From: Fulvimarina manganoxydans
Lineage (GTDB): Bacteria > Pseudomonadota > Alphaproteobacteria > Rhizobiales > Rhizobiaceae
DNA: 64,000 bases
Direction of reading: 5' to 3'
Assembly (NCBI RefSeq): GCF_900176465.1
Contig: NZ_FWXR01000022.1
Location: 24,932-88,931 of the forward strand
Below, one piece after another: positions 53,260 through 62,733 of the stretch; the first letter of the stretch is position 1; each line of letters starts with the position of its first letter. Under the pieces are notes generated by a model, which was not told the DNA's origin, did no database searches, and worked only from the letters and a program-made list of their open reading frames with translations. Position numbers and translations under genes: made by a program.

Positions 53260-53400
53260 CGGAGAGGACGCGCCGCGTCATGCCGGCAGACAAACCCCTG
53301 GGCGCACCAGCGGGAGAGACTTGCGCGGCTCCATTGGGCATCGATCGGCGTCGCCGAAAGTGCACCCACCGGCATTCGCGATAAACGCAAAGGATCATCC

Positions 53401-53703
53401 ATGGTCATCGTCTCCGGCACACTCCGTCTTCTCGCAGACGATCTGCCCAAAGTGCGGGTCGCGGCGGCAACCGTCATTGCCGCGACGCGCGCCGAAGCCG
53501 GCTGCATCGTTTATTCTTTTGCCGAAGATCTCCTCGAGCCTGGCCTCATCCGCATCTATGAGGAATGGGAGAGCCGCGAGGCCTTGAGCGCCCATGGCCG
53601 CTCGCCCCACATCGCCACCTGGCAAGAGACGCTGCGCACCGTCACCGTTCTTGGCCGCGATCTCGACGTGACCGAGGCCGGCGCGCGCGAAAAGCTTGGT
53701 TGA
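53401..53703 (+). CDS. ABM-superfamily monooxygenase-like protein
   Basis: 100 residues with the antibiotic-biosynthesis-monooxygenase fold (YgiN-like): 'ATRAEAGCIVYSFAEDL', 'LIRIYEEWESREALSAHGRS' and 'PHIATWQETL', the typical E-x-W and H-x-x-x-P-H elements. Family members oxidise quinol-like aromatics or act as sensors. AAAGGA lies before the ATG. It sits between rimM and trmD (23 bases before trmD), an unusual insertion into this translation operon. Confidence 0.8.
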   Translation: MVIVSGTLRLLADDLPKVRVAAATVIAATRAEAGCIVYSFAEDLLEPGLIRIYEEWESREALSAHGRSPHIATWQETLRTVTVLGRDLDVTEAGAREKLG

Positions 53704-53726
53704 GACGCAAGCGAGCCCATTGATCC

Positions 53727-54410
53727 ATGCCTTTTGCCGCGACCATCCTCACCCTCTATCCGGACATGTTTCCGGGGCCCTTGGGCGTCTCGCTGGCGGG
53801 CAAGGCGCTGTCGCGTGGGGACTGGTCGCTCGAGACCGTCCAGATCCGTAACTTCGGTCGCGGCAAGCATCGCCTGGTTGACGACACGCCGGCGGGCGGC
53901 GGGGCGGGCATGGTCATGCGCCCCGATGTCGTCGCCGAAGCGATAGACCATGCGGCGCCCGAGGGCGACAAGCGGCCGAGGCTGATGATGAGCCCGCGCG
54001 GGCGCCCGCTCGACCAGGATTTTGTGCGCGGCCTCGCCGACGGTCCTGGCGCGGTCATCCTGTGCGGCCGCTTCGAGGGCGTCGACGAGCGGGTCATCGA
54101 GGCGCGCGGGCTCACCGAAATCTCGATCGGAGATTATGTGCTTTCAGGCGGAGAAATCGCCGCGCTGGTTCTTCTCGATGCGGTGGTTCGCCTCCTTCCC
54201 GGCGTCATGGGCAATGCGCTGTCGGGCACCCATGAGAGTTTCGAGGACGGGCTTTTAGAGCATCCGCATTATACGCGGCCGGCCGAATGGGAGGGGCGGA
54301 TGATTCCGCCCGTTCTCACCTCCGGCGACCATGGCGCGGTGGAGCGCTGGCGCCGGACGGAAGCAGAGCGCCTGACGGCCGAGCGACGGCCGGACCTTCT
54401 GCGCCGTTGA
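53727..54410 (+). CDS. trmD: tRNA (guanine37-N1)-methyltransferase
   Basis: 227 residues, a SPOUT knotted methyltransferase that makes m1G37 in tRNAs. Motifs: '[20 protein letters not shown]', '[17 protein letters not shown]', '[14 protein letters not shown]', '[21 protein letters not shown]' (SAM knot) and '[19 protein letters not shown]'. All conserved parts are present. rplS, which usually follows, is absent; a DUF982-like gene follows instead. Confidence 0.97.
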   Translation: MPFAATILTLYPDMFPGPLGVSLAGKALSRGDWSLETVQIRNFGRGKHRLVDDTPAGGGAGMVMRPDVVAEAIDHAAPEGDKRPRLMMSPRGRPLDQDFVRGLADGPGAVILCGRFEGVDERVIEARGLTEISIGDYVLSGGEIAALVLLDAVVRLLPGVMGNALSGTHESFEDGLLEHPHYTRPAEWEGRMIPPVLTSGDHGAVERWRRTEAERLTAERRPDLLRR

Positions 54411-54606
54411 GGGGCGCCGCCCCCGCAAATTCGCAAAGGTGGATCATCGCTTCCGGCGATGGCCGATTCCACGGGTTTTGGCGAGGTTCGTGTCGCTCCA
54501 AGGACTTGCGAGGCCGAAACGGGCTGACCATATTTTTACCGCCCGGAGGGAAGCGACCCGTCGGGCCCCTGTGAGATCGACAAGGTTTGTTCTTGAGGAG
54601 GATGCT

Positions 54607-54909
54607 TTGAACGCCGTTGATTTCGCCTCGCCCCTATTCGTGCGCACCAGCCGCAGTCTCGTCCAGGAAATCGCCTCGACCGCTGACGCGATCGATTTCC
54701 TGCTGGGTTGGACGGAAACCCGGCACGACATCCTGGCCGAAACGGTGCTGCGCGCCTGCTATGACGTTCAGCTTGGCCGCAAACCGGTGTCCGTCGTCGA
54801 AAAGGGTTTTAGCCAATTCGCTCGGCGGGCTGGCATTTTAGAGGATTCGATCAAGGTCATGCCCTGGATCGCGGCAGGCCGTCAAAATGGAGGCCATGTG
54901 CCGGCCTAA
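54607..54909 (+). CDS. DUF982-like small protein (TTG start)
   Basis: 100 residues. 'SADAIDFLLGW'-type pattern (STADAIDFLLGWTE), then 'AETVLRACYDVQLGRKPVSV' and 'FSQFARRAGI', fit the DUF982 layout found in rhizobia. The start is set by GAGGAGG six bases before TTG 54607; the nearby ATG at 54602 is out of frame (ATG-CTT-TGA). Function unknown. A clear terminator follows. Confidence 0.7.
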   Translation: MNAVDFASPLFVRTSRSLVQEIASTADAIDFLLGWTETRHDILAETVLRACYDVQLGRKPVSVVEKGFSQFARRAGILEDSIKVMPWIAAGRQNGGHVPA

Positions 54910-54920
54910 GGCAGGGATGC

Positions 54921-54954
54921 GGGGTCGATCGGCTTTCGGCCGTCGACCCCTTTT
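54921..54954 (+). terminator. Intrinsic terminator after the DUF982-like gene
   Basis: GGGGTCGA (54921-54928) pairs with TCGACCCC (54943-54950), with an inner CGG/CCG pairing, followed by TTTT (54951-54954). Confidence 0.88.
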
Positions 54955-55039
54955 CGGGTGATCACAACATGGTTGTCCCTGCCTATTCGGTCGCCATTGC
55001 CCCACATGGCGGTCGATGAACCATCCGTCGAAACACTCT

Positions 55040-55144
55040 CATACGAAATCCGTTTGATCGCTTCGCGATACAGATCTCCAAGCCGCTCAAACGCCGCGCG
55101 GGCTTTGATACGGGATTAGCCTGAATCAGCCGAATCCCGTATCA
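55040..55144 (-). repeat. Dispersed palindromic repeat, copy B
   Basis: 105 bases; reads on the minus strand TGATACGGGATTCGG, ATCCCGTATCA, GCCCGCGCGGC, TTTGAGCGG, TATCGCGAAGCGATCAAACG, ending TTTCGTATG. It contains the perfect inverted repeat TGATACGGGATT / AATCCCGTATCA. Its first three bases are the TGA stop of the chemotaxis gene. Closest of the three to a consensus. Confidence 0.88.
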
Positions 55145-56842
55145 GGCCGCGAGCGACGTCTCGGCCCAGTGGCGCGAAGGGGCTCGGCGTTCGGCTTCCA
55201 CAAGCCGGAACCGGCCGAGAAGCTCGGAGAGTTCGTTGCTCTGGCCAACGAGATTGTGACAGGCGGCCGACGCCTCCTCGACCATGGTGGCGTTCTGCTG
55301 GGTCCCATGATCGATCGCGCCGATCGCGACATTGATCTCGGCAAGCCCCATATGTTGCGACTGACTGGCCTCGACGATCGTCTGGATATTGGTCTGGAGC
55401 GAGGTGATCCCCGTCGCGATCAGGCCGAGCGCGTTTCCGGCCTTGCCCACCAGATCGACGCCGTTGCGAACCTGATTTCCTGAGCGTTCGATGAGATCCT
55501 TGATTGTCTTGGCGGCGTTCGATGAGCGCTGCGCCAGTTCTCGAACCTCTTGAGCCACGACGGCAAAGCCGCGTCCCGCCTCTCCGGCCCGTGCCGCCTC
55601 GATGCCGGCATTGAGCGCCAACAGATTGGTCTGGAAGGCGATCTCCTCGATCATGTCGATGATCCGGCCGATCTCCTTGGAGGAGGCCGCGATCGCATCC
55701 ATGGCGCTGACCGCGTCGCGAACCACCACCTCTGAGTCCTTGGCCTGGCGATGGGCGCTGTCGACGACGTCTCCGGCGTCACGCGCCCGCTCGGCCGTGG
55801 TGGCGACCGCCCGAGTCAGCTCTTCCGTCGTCGCGGCCGTCTGCTCGACCGCCGCGGCCTGCTGCTCGGTGCGTCTCGCCAGATCGTCGGAGGCAACGCG
55901 GATCTCGGCTGTCGCCCCATCGATGACGCTTGCCGCTTCCTGAACCTGCCCGAGCGCGGCGGACAGGGTTTCCAAAGAGCGATTGAAATTGTCGCGCAAC
56001 GTGTCGAGCTCCGATCCAAAGGGCCGCGTCAGCCGCAGGCTCAAATCGCCATCGGCCAGCCGTTCCAGCCCGTCGCCGATCTCGGCCACGGCCCGAACGC
56101 GGGGGGTGACGTCGGTCGCGTATTTGACGATCTTCGAGACCTTGCCTTCCAGGTCGAAGATCGGATTGTACGAGGCTTGGACGAAGACCTCGCGCCCACC
56201 TTTGCCGACGCGCTTATATTCGGCTGAGAAGAACTCGCCCTCACCCAGACGCCGCCAGAAATCGGCATAGCTCGGCGAACGCACATAATCCGGTTCGCAG
56301 AACATCCGGTGATGCTGTCCGACGATCTCGGAGAGCTCGTAACCGAGCGTCTTGAGGAAATTCTCGTTGGCGCTGAGAATGGTCCCATCGACGGTGAATT
56401 CGATGACCGCCTGGGCGCGGCCGATCGCATCGAGTTTCGCATCGGCCTCGATCGAGCGTATCCGCGTCTCGGTGATATCGCTGGCGATCTTCACGACCTT
56501 CAAGACGCGCCCGCGACGATCGAGAATGGGATTATAGGAGGCTTCGATAAAGATCGGAGCACCGCTCTTGGCGATGCGCAGATAGCGGCCCGTGGCGAAT
56601 TCACCCTTGGCCAGCTTCGCCCAGAAGGCCTTGTATTCCGCGCTCTCACGTTCCGTTTCGGAGACGAAGATCGCATGGTGACGGCCAATGATCTCGGATG
56701 CCGCATAGCCGACGGCCCGGCAGAAATTCTCATTGGCCGAAAGGATCGTTCCGTCCGGCTTGAATTCGATGATCGCCTGGGACCGCGAGAAGGCTTTAAG
56801 GACAAGATCGGCAACCGTCTTATCGGTCGAAAAGAAGGACAT
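55142..56842 (-). CDS. Soluble methyl-accepting chemotaxis protein with two PAS domains
   Basis: 566 residues. Two tandem PAS domains (about 12-130 and 136-252) are close duplicates: [18 protein letters not shown] and [18 protein letters not shown], each followed by a G-x-HH motif. A HAMP-like linker (about 253-310, '[14 protein letters not shown]') leads to the MCP signalling domain with the hairpin tip '[20 protein letters not shown]'. No membrane helix, so it is a cytoplasmic redox or ligand sensor feeding CheA/CheW. The start at 56842 has GGGGGTG upstream; the frame upstream to 57556 is non-coding. The stop TGA lies in repeat copy B. Confidence 0.9.
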   Translation of the reverse strand: MSFFSTDKTVADLVLKAFSRSQAIIEFKPDGTILSANENFCRAVGYAASEIIGRHHAIFVSETERESAEYKAFWAKLAKGEFATGRYLRIAKSGAPIFIEASYNPILDRRGRVLKVVKIASDITETRIRSIEADAKLDAIGRAQAVIEFTVDGTILSANENFLKTLGYELSEIVGQHHRMFCEPDYVRSPSYADFWRRLGEGEFFSAEYKRVGKGGREVFVQASYNPIFDLEGKVSKIVKYATDVTPRVRAVAEIGDGLERLADGDLSLRLTRPFGSELDTLRDNFNRSLETLSAALGQVQEAASVIDGATAEIRVASDDLARRTEQQAAAVEQTAATTEELTRAVATTAERARDAGDVVDSAHRQAKDSEVVVRDAVSAMDAIAASSKEIGRIIDMIEEIAFQTNLLALNAGIEAARAGEAGRGFAVVAQEVRELAQRSSNAAKTIKDLIERSGNQVRNGVDLVGKAGNALGLIATGITSLQTNIQTIVEASQSQHMGLAEINVAIGAIDHGTQQNATMVEEASAACHNLVGQSNELSELLGRFRLVEAERRAPSRHWAETSLAA

Positions 56843-57126
56843 GGAGCACCCCCGCAATCGATGGATCATGAGTGATTTTTCAATCTCACTGATAAACCCC
56901 CGCCCTTGCGGAAACTTGAATCGTACGCGAACAATTGTGTCCATTGAGCTTGAAGAGGCGATCGTCGGATAAGACTTTGGAATCGGTCCGCGCCGTCTCC
57001 CCACGCTCGAAAGCCGGTGTCTATCCGAGGCGAATGCGACGAATGACGAGGAGCGCTCGATATCCTCTGGGCATCGGGAAGAGCCGCCATACCGTTTCGC
57101 TTTACGCCACAAGGCGAGCAAAGGCC

Positions 57127-58011
57127 TCAGCGATTGCGAACCAGAGGCGTGCGTCTCGGCCAGGGCGTCTTCTTTCTCTCCCGCACGAAGGTGAAAAGGC
57201 CGGAAAGACCGACAAGCGTCATGCCGCCAAGCGCGATCGCATCCGGGTATTCGGCGAAGAAGACGGCGCCCAGCACCGTCGCCCAGACGATCTGGCTGTA
57301 TTGGGTCGGCGCGACGGAGGCGGCCGAGGCGAGACGCGTCGCAAAGACGAGACCGGTATGGCCGAGGCCCGAACACAGTCCCGCAAAGACCAGCAGCCAC
57401 CATATATCGGCGCCGGGCATCTTGAAATCGCACAGCATCAGGACGCCGTTCAGCGCCGCCGAGGCGACGAGAACCGCGCCAATAATGGTGATCCGCCGCT
57501 CGCTCGCCCCGATGCGTCTGAGGACGAGGACCGTGCCCGCACCGCAGGCTGCACAAGCGATGGCGGCGAAATGGCCCGGCAGGATGGCCTGAAAGCCCGG
57601 CCGCACGACGAGAAGCGTGCCAAGGAGGCCGACGACGACGGCGCTCCAGCGCTTCCAGCCGATATCCTCCTTGAGGAATATCCGCGAAAAGACGGTCACG
57701 AAGATCGGCAGAAGGAAGATGAGGGCATAAGCCTCGGCGAGCGGCAGCGATGTGAAGGCGATGATGCCGGCGATCGTACCACCGGCGCCGAAGGCCATCC
57801 GCAGCGCCATCAGGCCCGGATTGGCGATCCGAAACGTATCGGCCCAGGAATCCTCGGGACGCTTGGTGAAGAGCGCCGGCAGAAAGGCAAAGAGCGAAAC
57901 GAAGAAGCCGATCTCATAGACCGGCAGGCTCGGACCGAGCGCCTTCAGGGCGGCATCGCCGCAGGCAAAGACAAAATAGGCAAGAAAGGCCAGGAGGATT
58001 CCGGTCTGCAT
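57127..58011 (-). CDS. EamA/DMT-family transporter
   Basis: 294 residues with ten membrane helices in two EamA units. '[20 protein letters not shown]' (about 83-102) and '[20 protein letters not shown]' (about 235-254) are the paired signature helices. The substrate is unknown. Start at 58011 ([15 protein letters not shown]) fits the first helix, although no strong ribosome site is seen; a longer reading to 58308 is compositionally unlikely. An inverted repeat TTGCAT/ATGCAA lies about 120 bases upstream. Confidence 0.85.
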   Translation of the reverse strand: MQTGILLAFLAYFVFACGDAALKALGPSLPVYEIGFFVSLFAFLPALFTKRPEDSWADTFRIANPGLMALRMAFGAGGTIAGIIAFTSLPLAEAYALIFLLPIFVTVFSRIFLKEDIGWKRWSAVVVGLLGTLLVVRPGFQAILPGHFAAIACAACGAGTVLVLRRIGASERRITIIGAVLVASAALNGVLMLCDFKMPGADIWWLLVFAGLCSGLGHTGLVFATRLASAASVAPTQYSQIVWATVLGAVFFAEYPDAIALGGMTLVGLSGLFTFVRERKKTPWPRRTPLVRNR

Positions 58012-58130
58012 GGGGAGAGGATCGGCTCTTTGCGGGCGGCGCGGAACGGGGCGCGGGGCGAGCTTTAACGAAGAGGCCGGGCGCTGCCCAGCACCAGGCC
58101 GAGAATTCGCCAGATGGAGCCATCTGAAAA

Positions 58131-58158
58131 TTGCATAGCTGAGATGCGAAAAATGCAA
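58131..58158 (-). promoter_or_regulatory. Inverted repeat upstream of the EamA gene
   Basis: TTGCAT and ATGCAA are separated by 16 bases. On the minus strand this reads TTGCAT-(15)-TATGCA, which could double as weak -35/-10 boxes. It lies about 120 bases before the EamA start, suggesting a regulated promoter. Confidence 0.45.
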
Positions 58159-58212
58159 CTCTAGACGAAATGATTTGCCAGCAGGCGGGCTCGCAAGGTC
58201 CGAGAGATCATG

Positions 58213-58244
58213 AAAAAGGACGGCGAGGGGAAGCCGTCCTTTTT
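58213..58244. terminator. Orphan bidirectional terminator
   Basis: AAAAAGGACGGC (58213-58224) and GCCGTCCTTTTT (58233-58244) form a perfect 12-bp stem with an 8-base loop and U-tracts in both directions. No coding gene ends at it: the EamA gene starts 200 bases away on the minus strand and the next plus gene starts 420 bases later. It may end a small RNA or act as an attenuator in the EamA leader. Confidence 0.88.
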
Positions 58245-58663
58245 CATTCTGCGGGGTGCGATCGAGGGGGATGATCGCTTGGGGGTGCCTGAACAACGGG
58301 GCCGTCAAAGCTTGGTTCCGGTATGACGCGAAAAAAATCGGCCGCTTTAAAAAAAAGTCGGCTCCATCCGATCCGGCGAACAGCTGCGATAGCTTTTCTT
58401 CATCATAGGTTCAGACGCCAAATGCCTATGGGGGAGCGCGTGAAACCAGAGACAGTCAATGGGCGTATCTAAGGTGCAAGGACTTTGTTAGGCTGCCTTC
58501 GCTCAGGTGTTTCGGCAGGTCGATATGGACCCGACGACCCTCCGTGCGACGCTCGAGTACGATTGAGATCGATTGAGATCGATTGCCGCGGAGCAATTCG
58601 TCGGCTTAATGTCACGCTTGCGCAGAGTTATGTTCGGCAAAGCGCTTCGGATCGGGACCGGAA

Positions 58664-59257
58664 ATGGACAGAGCTGAGATGTCCGAGACCATGGCGCAGG
58701 GCCTCTCGCCCGACGATGTTGCGAGCGAGGAAGCCGCACAGCCTGCCCAAGAGCGCTTTTCCGCCGAACTCGTCGTGCGCGGTCAATCGGAGGCCCGTCG
58801 CCTCGTCGAGGAGATCGCCCCGACCCACATTCTCTCGATCCTGACGCCCGGCCGCGCCAATCTCGGTCCCAAGGGCTTTCCCGAAGAGCGTCATCTCGTC
58901 GTCAGTTTCGCCGATGTGGAGTCGGCAAAGGATACGGATGCCCCGAACGAAGACATGGTGCGACGTTGCCTGGCTTTCGCCCGCGCCATTCCGGCCGAGG
59001 GCCGGCTTCTGGTCCACGGGCTGCAAGGGGTGAGACGAGCGCCGGCCATGGGCCTCGGCCTTCTGGCGGACCGGCTTTCTCCGGCCGAGGCGGCCCAGGC
59101 GCTCAGCCCCGCCTGTAGTCAACCGGCCGATCCCCAGTCCCTGGTCATCGCCCTTTTCGACAAGGTGCTGGGACTCGACGGCCAGCTGAAAGCTGCCGCC
59201 GCCGCGCGTTTCGTGCCGGGTCGCAACACGCTGCGCCGCCGCATCGCCGGCGAATAG
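58664..59257 (+). CDS. Protein-tyrosine-phosphatase-like protein lacking the catalytic Cys
   Basis: 197 residues. The region 'GRLLVHGLQGVRRAPAMGLG' aligns with the P-loop of dual-specificity phosphatases (H-C-x5-R-S-x-A), but the Cys position is Gly and the following Ser is Ala-like. 'THILSILTPGRANLGPKGF' resembles the fold's start. A catalytically dead or binding-only role is inferred. GGACCGGAA lies before the ATG; MSETMAQ five codons later is an alternative start. It lies 107 bases before the helicase gene. Confidence 0.6.
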   Translation: MDRAEMSETMAQGLSPDDVASEEAAQPAQERFSAELVVRGQSEARRLVEEIAPTHILSILTPGRANLGPKGFPEERHLVVSFADVESAKDTDAPNEDMVRRCLAFARAIPAEGRLLVHGLQGVRRAPAMGLGLLADRLSPAEAAQALSPACSQPADPQSLVIALFDKVLGLDGQLKAAAAARFVPGRNTLRRRIAGE

Positions 59258-59364
59258 CGTCAGCTGGGCCCTGGAGGCGGACATTTACCGCTGGGGCACC
59301 ATTCGCCGTTCTGGATGGCACAACCGCCCTGCAGATTGCCGGACGACTTGTTATATACGAGCTC

Positions 59365-62300
59365 ATGAGCCTCTATCCTGCCGCAGCGCCGGCCGCGCCC
59401 CGATCCACCGACGCCCGTCTCGTCGCCGTTCTCGGGCCGACCAACACCGGCAAGACCTTCCTTGCGATCGAGCGCATGGTCGCCCATTCGTCCGGAACGA
59501 TCGGCCTCCCCTTGAGGCTTCTCGCCCGGGAGGTCTATTCGAGGGTCTGCGAAAGGGTGGGCGCGGCCCATGTCTCCCTCGTCACCGGCGAGGAAAAGAT
59601 CACCCCGCCCCATGCGCGCTATTCGGTCTGTACGGTCGAGGCAATGCCGCGCAAGCCGGGCACGGCGTTCGTCGCCATCGACGAGGTGCAGCTCGCCGCC
59701 GATCTCGAACGCGGCCACATCTTCACCGACCGCATTCTGAATGCCCGCGGCTATGAGGAGACCATGCTGCTCGGCTCGGGCACCATGGCGGGCGTTCTCG
59801 CCAAGCTCTTGCCCGGCATTCAGACGACGACGCGTCCACGCCTGTCGCATCTTGCCTATGCGGGCCAGAAGAAGATCACGCGCCTGCCGCGCCGCACGGC
59901 CATCGTCGCCTTCACGGCCAACGAGGTCTATGCGATCGCCGAGCTGATCCGGCGCCAGCGCGGCGGGGCGGCCGTCGTCCTCGGTGCACTCAGTCCGCGC
60001 ACGCGCAACGCCCAGGTCGAGCTCTACCAGAATGGCGAGGTCGATTTTCTGGTCGCCACCGATGCCATCGGCATGGGCCTCAATCTCGACGTCGATCACG
60101 TCGCCTTCGCGCAAGATTGGAAATATGACGGCTTCCAGTTTCGCCAGCTGACACCGGCCGAATATGGCCAGATCGCGGGCCGGGCCGGGCGTCATCTGCG
60201 CGACGGGACCTTCGGTGTGACGGGTCAGGTCGATCCGCTGCCGGGCGAGCTCGTCGAAGCCCTGGAGGGACACAGTTTCGCGCCGGTGCGCGTTCTCCAA
60301 TGGCGCTCGTCGAATTTCGACTTCTCCTCCGTCGACGCCCTGAAGGCCAGTCTCGACACCGCCCCACCCCAGGGCGAACTCGCCAAGGCCCTGCCGGCGG
60401 TCGACCAACGGGCGCTCGAATTCCTGTCCCGCGAGCCGGACGTCATGGACAAGGCGACGAGCCCGAAGACGGTGGAACTTCTTTGGGAAGCCTGCAAGCT
60501 GCCGGATTATCGGCGCATCGCTCCCGCCCAGCATGCCGAGATCATCGCCACGATCTATGCCGACCTCGCCACGCGCGGGAAGGTCGCCGAGGATTATATG
60601 GCGACCCAGGTTCGCCGGGCCGACCGCACCGATGGCGAGATCGATACGCTCTCCCAACGGATCGCGGAAATTCGCACCTGGACCTATATTTCGCATCGGC
60701 CCGGATGGTTGGCCGATCCGACACACTGGCAGGAAAAGACGCGGGACATCGAGAACCGCCTTTCCGACGCCTTACACGAGCGGTTGACGAAACGCTTCGT
60801 AGACCGCAGGACAAGCGTCTTGATGAGGCGGCTGAGAGAGAACGCGTTCATGGAAGCAGAGATCGGCAGCGACGGGACGGTGATGGTGGAGGGCCATGCC
60901 GTGGGCGAGCTGCAGGGATTCCGCTTTACGATCGATACGAGCGCCGAGGGGCAGGACGGCAAGGCGGTGCGTGCCGCTTCGCAAAAAGCCCTTGCTGGCG
61001 AGTTCGAAAAGCGGGCCGAGCGCTTTGCCAATGCGCCCAACGGCGATTTCGCGCTGGGCTCGGACGGGCTCGTGCGCTGGCTGGGCGCCCCTGTGGGGGT
61101 TCTGGCGGCAAGCGACGACCCTTTGAAGCCTCGGATCGTCCTTCTGGCCGACGATCAGCTGACCGGTCCCGCGCGCGACAAGGTCGTTGCCCGGATCGAG
61201 CGCTTCATCGCCTATCAGATCACCACGCTCTTGAAGCCGCTGGTCGAATTGAAGGACGGCGAGGGTCTCGAAGGCGCGGCCAAGGGCATCGCCTTCCAGC
61301 TCTATGAGAATTTCGGTCTCCTGCAGCGCCGCGAGGTGTCCGAGACCGTGCGCGGCCTCGACCAGCAGTCGCGCGCGGCGCTTCGCCGGCTCGGCGTGCG
61401 CTTCGGCGCCTATCACATTTTCGTGCCGGCTCTCATCAAGCCGGCCCCCGCCGGGCTCGTCACCCTGCTCTTTGCCGTCCACAAGGATGCCAAGGATCGG
61501 CCGGGCTATGGCGAAGTGCCGGGCCTTCTGGCGACGGGACGCACATCGGCCGTCGCCGATACGTCCTTCGACCCGGTCTTTTACGGTCTGGCGGGCTATC
61601 GCCTGCTCGGTCGGCGCGCCGTGCGCATCGATATTCTGGAGCGTCTCGCCGATCTGATCCGCCCGGCGCTCTCCTGGAAGCCCGGCGAAGGCAAGCGGCC
61701 GGAAGGTGGCTACAATGGCGGCCAGTTTCTGGTCACGCCGCCAATGATGTCGATCCTCGGCGCGACCGCCGAGGATATGGAGGAGATCCTGAAGGGTCTC
61801 GGCTATCGCGCCGAGCCGAAGGATCTCACCAGCGTCGAAGCCGAAATCGCGCGCTACGATGCCGAGGCTCAGGCCAAGATCGAGGCCGACCGCGCCGCCG
61901 CGGCTGCAGCCGCTGCCGAAAAGGCCGCCATATCGCAAAGCGAAGGCGAGGCCACAAGCGAAGCCCCAACCGAGGCATCGGCCGAAGCCGCACCCAGCGC
62001 GGAAACCGCGAGCGAAGGCGCTATAGACGAGACACCTGCGGCCGAGAGCGGGGACGAGACTGCTGCTCAGCCGGCTCCGTCACCAGTGACGGACGCACCG
62101 GCTGCCGATGCGGAGACGGCCACGGACGCGCTGTCGATGGCCGAAACGTCCGAGGCGGTTCAGACGCCCGATGCAAGCTCAACGAGCGACGAGACACCCA
62201 GCGAAGCCGCGCCTGCCGACGAGGTACCGGTGTCTTCGGGCGAGACGACCACGCTCGAGGCGGCGAGCGAAGCATCGAGCGAGGACGCCCCCGTGACGTC

Positions 62301-62733
62301 CGAGACGGAAACGAGCGCACCGGCGGAGCCGGAAGAGCCCAAGACCGTTCTCGTCTGGCGCCAGAACCGCAGCGAACGTGGTGGCCGTGGCCAGCGTCAC
62401 GGCGGTCCGCGTCATCGTCAGGGCGGCGCTCCGGCAGATCGGCGCGGCGGCGATGGCGAGCGCCCGGCCCGCGGCGCGGAAGGCGGCGAACGGCCCCCAC
62501 GCCATCAGCATGGCAAGCCGGGTCAAAAGCCCTTCAACAAGGGCGGCGGCAAGAAGCGCTTCGACAAGGATCGGGACGAACGGCAGGACGAGCGCCGCTT
62601 CGGCCATAAGGGTCCGCAAGGCGGTGGCCGCACTCAGGGCGGCGCGGGCGGTGGCAACGCCAAGCCCCAGCGCATCGACCCGGATTCGCCCTTCGCCAAA
62701 CTCGCACAGCTGAAGGACAAGCTTGGCAAATAA
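59365..62733 (+). CDS. Suv3-like ATP-dependent RNA helicase with RGG-type tail
   Basis: 1122 residues. The helicase core has Walker A GPTNTGKT (24-31), DEVQLA (about 106-111), 'VLGALSPRTRNAQVELYQNG', 'VATDAIGMGLNLDVDHVAFA' and 'QIAGRAGRH', the pattern of mitochondrial Suv3. A central region (about 330-830) matches the alphaproteobacterial Suv3 family. A long Glu/Ala/Ser-rich linker (about 830-995) ends in an RG/GG-rich basic tail (about 1000-1122). Probably an RNA-turnover helicase. The stop overlaps the S4 gene start by 11 bases. Confidence 0.9.
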   Translation: MSLYPAAAPAAPRSTDARLVAVLGPTNTGKTFLAIERMVAHSSGTIGLPLRLLAREVYSRVCERVGAAHVSLVTGEEKITPPHARYSVCTVEAMPRKPGTAFVAIDEVQLAADLERGHIFTDRILNARGYEETMLLGSGTMAGVLAKLLPGIQTTTRPRLSHLAYAGQKKITRLPRRTAIVAFTANEVYAIAELIRRQRGGAAVVLGALSPRTRNAQVELYQNGEVDFLVATDAIGMGLNLDVDHVAFAQDWKYDGFQFRQLTPAEYGQIAGRAGRHLRDGTFGVTGQVDPLPGELVEALEGHSFAPVRVLQWRSSNFDFSSVDALKASLDTAPPQGELAKALPAVDQRALEFLSREPDVMDKATSPKTVELLWEACKLPDYRRIAPAQHAEIIATIYADLATRGKVAEDYMATQVRRADRTDGEIDTLSQRIAEIRTWTYISHRPGWLADPTHWQEKTRDIENRLSDALHERLTKRFVDRRTSVLMRRLRENAFMEAEIGSDGTVMVEGHAVGELQGFRFTIDTSAEGQDGKAVRAASQKALAGEFEKRAERFANAPNGDFALGSDGLVRWLGAPVGVLAASDDPLKPRIVLLADDQLTGPARDKVVARIERFIAYQITTLLKPLVELKDGEGLEGAAKGIAFQLYENFGLLQRREVSETVRGLDQQSRAALRRLGVRFGAYHIFVPALIKPAPAGLVTLLFAVHKDAKDRPGYGEVPGLLATGRTSAVADTSFDPVFYGLAGYRLLGRRAVRIDILERLADLIRPALSWKPGEGKRPEGGYNGGQFLVTPPMMSILGATAEDMEEILKGLGYRAEPKDLTSVEAEIARYDAEAQAKIEADRAAAAAAAAEKAAISQSEGEATSEAPTEASAEAAPSAETASEGAIDETPAAESGDETAAQPAPSPVTDAPAADAETATDALSMAETSEAVQTPDASSTSDETPSEAAPADEVPVSSGETTTLEAASEASSEDAPVTSETETSAPAEPEEPKTVLVWRQNRSERGGRGQRHGGPRHRQGGAPADRRGGDGERPARGAEGGERPPRHQHGKPGQKPFNKGGGKKRFDKDRDERQDERRFGHKGPQGGGRTQGGAGGGNAKPQRIDPDSPFAKLAQLKDKLGK

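Larger units (their letters stand above)
58012..58663. other. Gap with orphan terminator and short repeats
   Basis: 652 bases without a credible gene. It holds TTGCAT (58131-58136) / ATGCAA (58153-58158), the strong terminator at 58213-58244, an A-rich patch at 58331-58360, and a 10-base tandem repeat (gattgagatc twice, then gattg) at 58561-58585. Confidence 0.5.

Noticed and set aside
56843..57556. N-terminal extension of the chemotaxis receptor frame
   Set aside because: Arg/Ser-rich, overlaps the EamA gene region and lacks a ribosome site; the PAS-containing protein starts properly at 56842.
56935..58068. 377-residue plus-strand open frame, charged and repetitive
   Set aside because: Antisense to the EamA transporter, composition typical of shadow frames opposite hydrophobic proteins.
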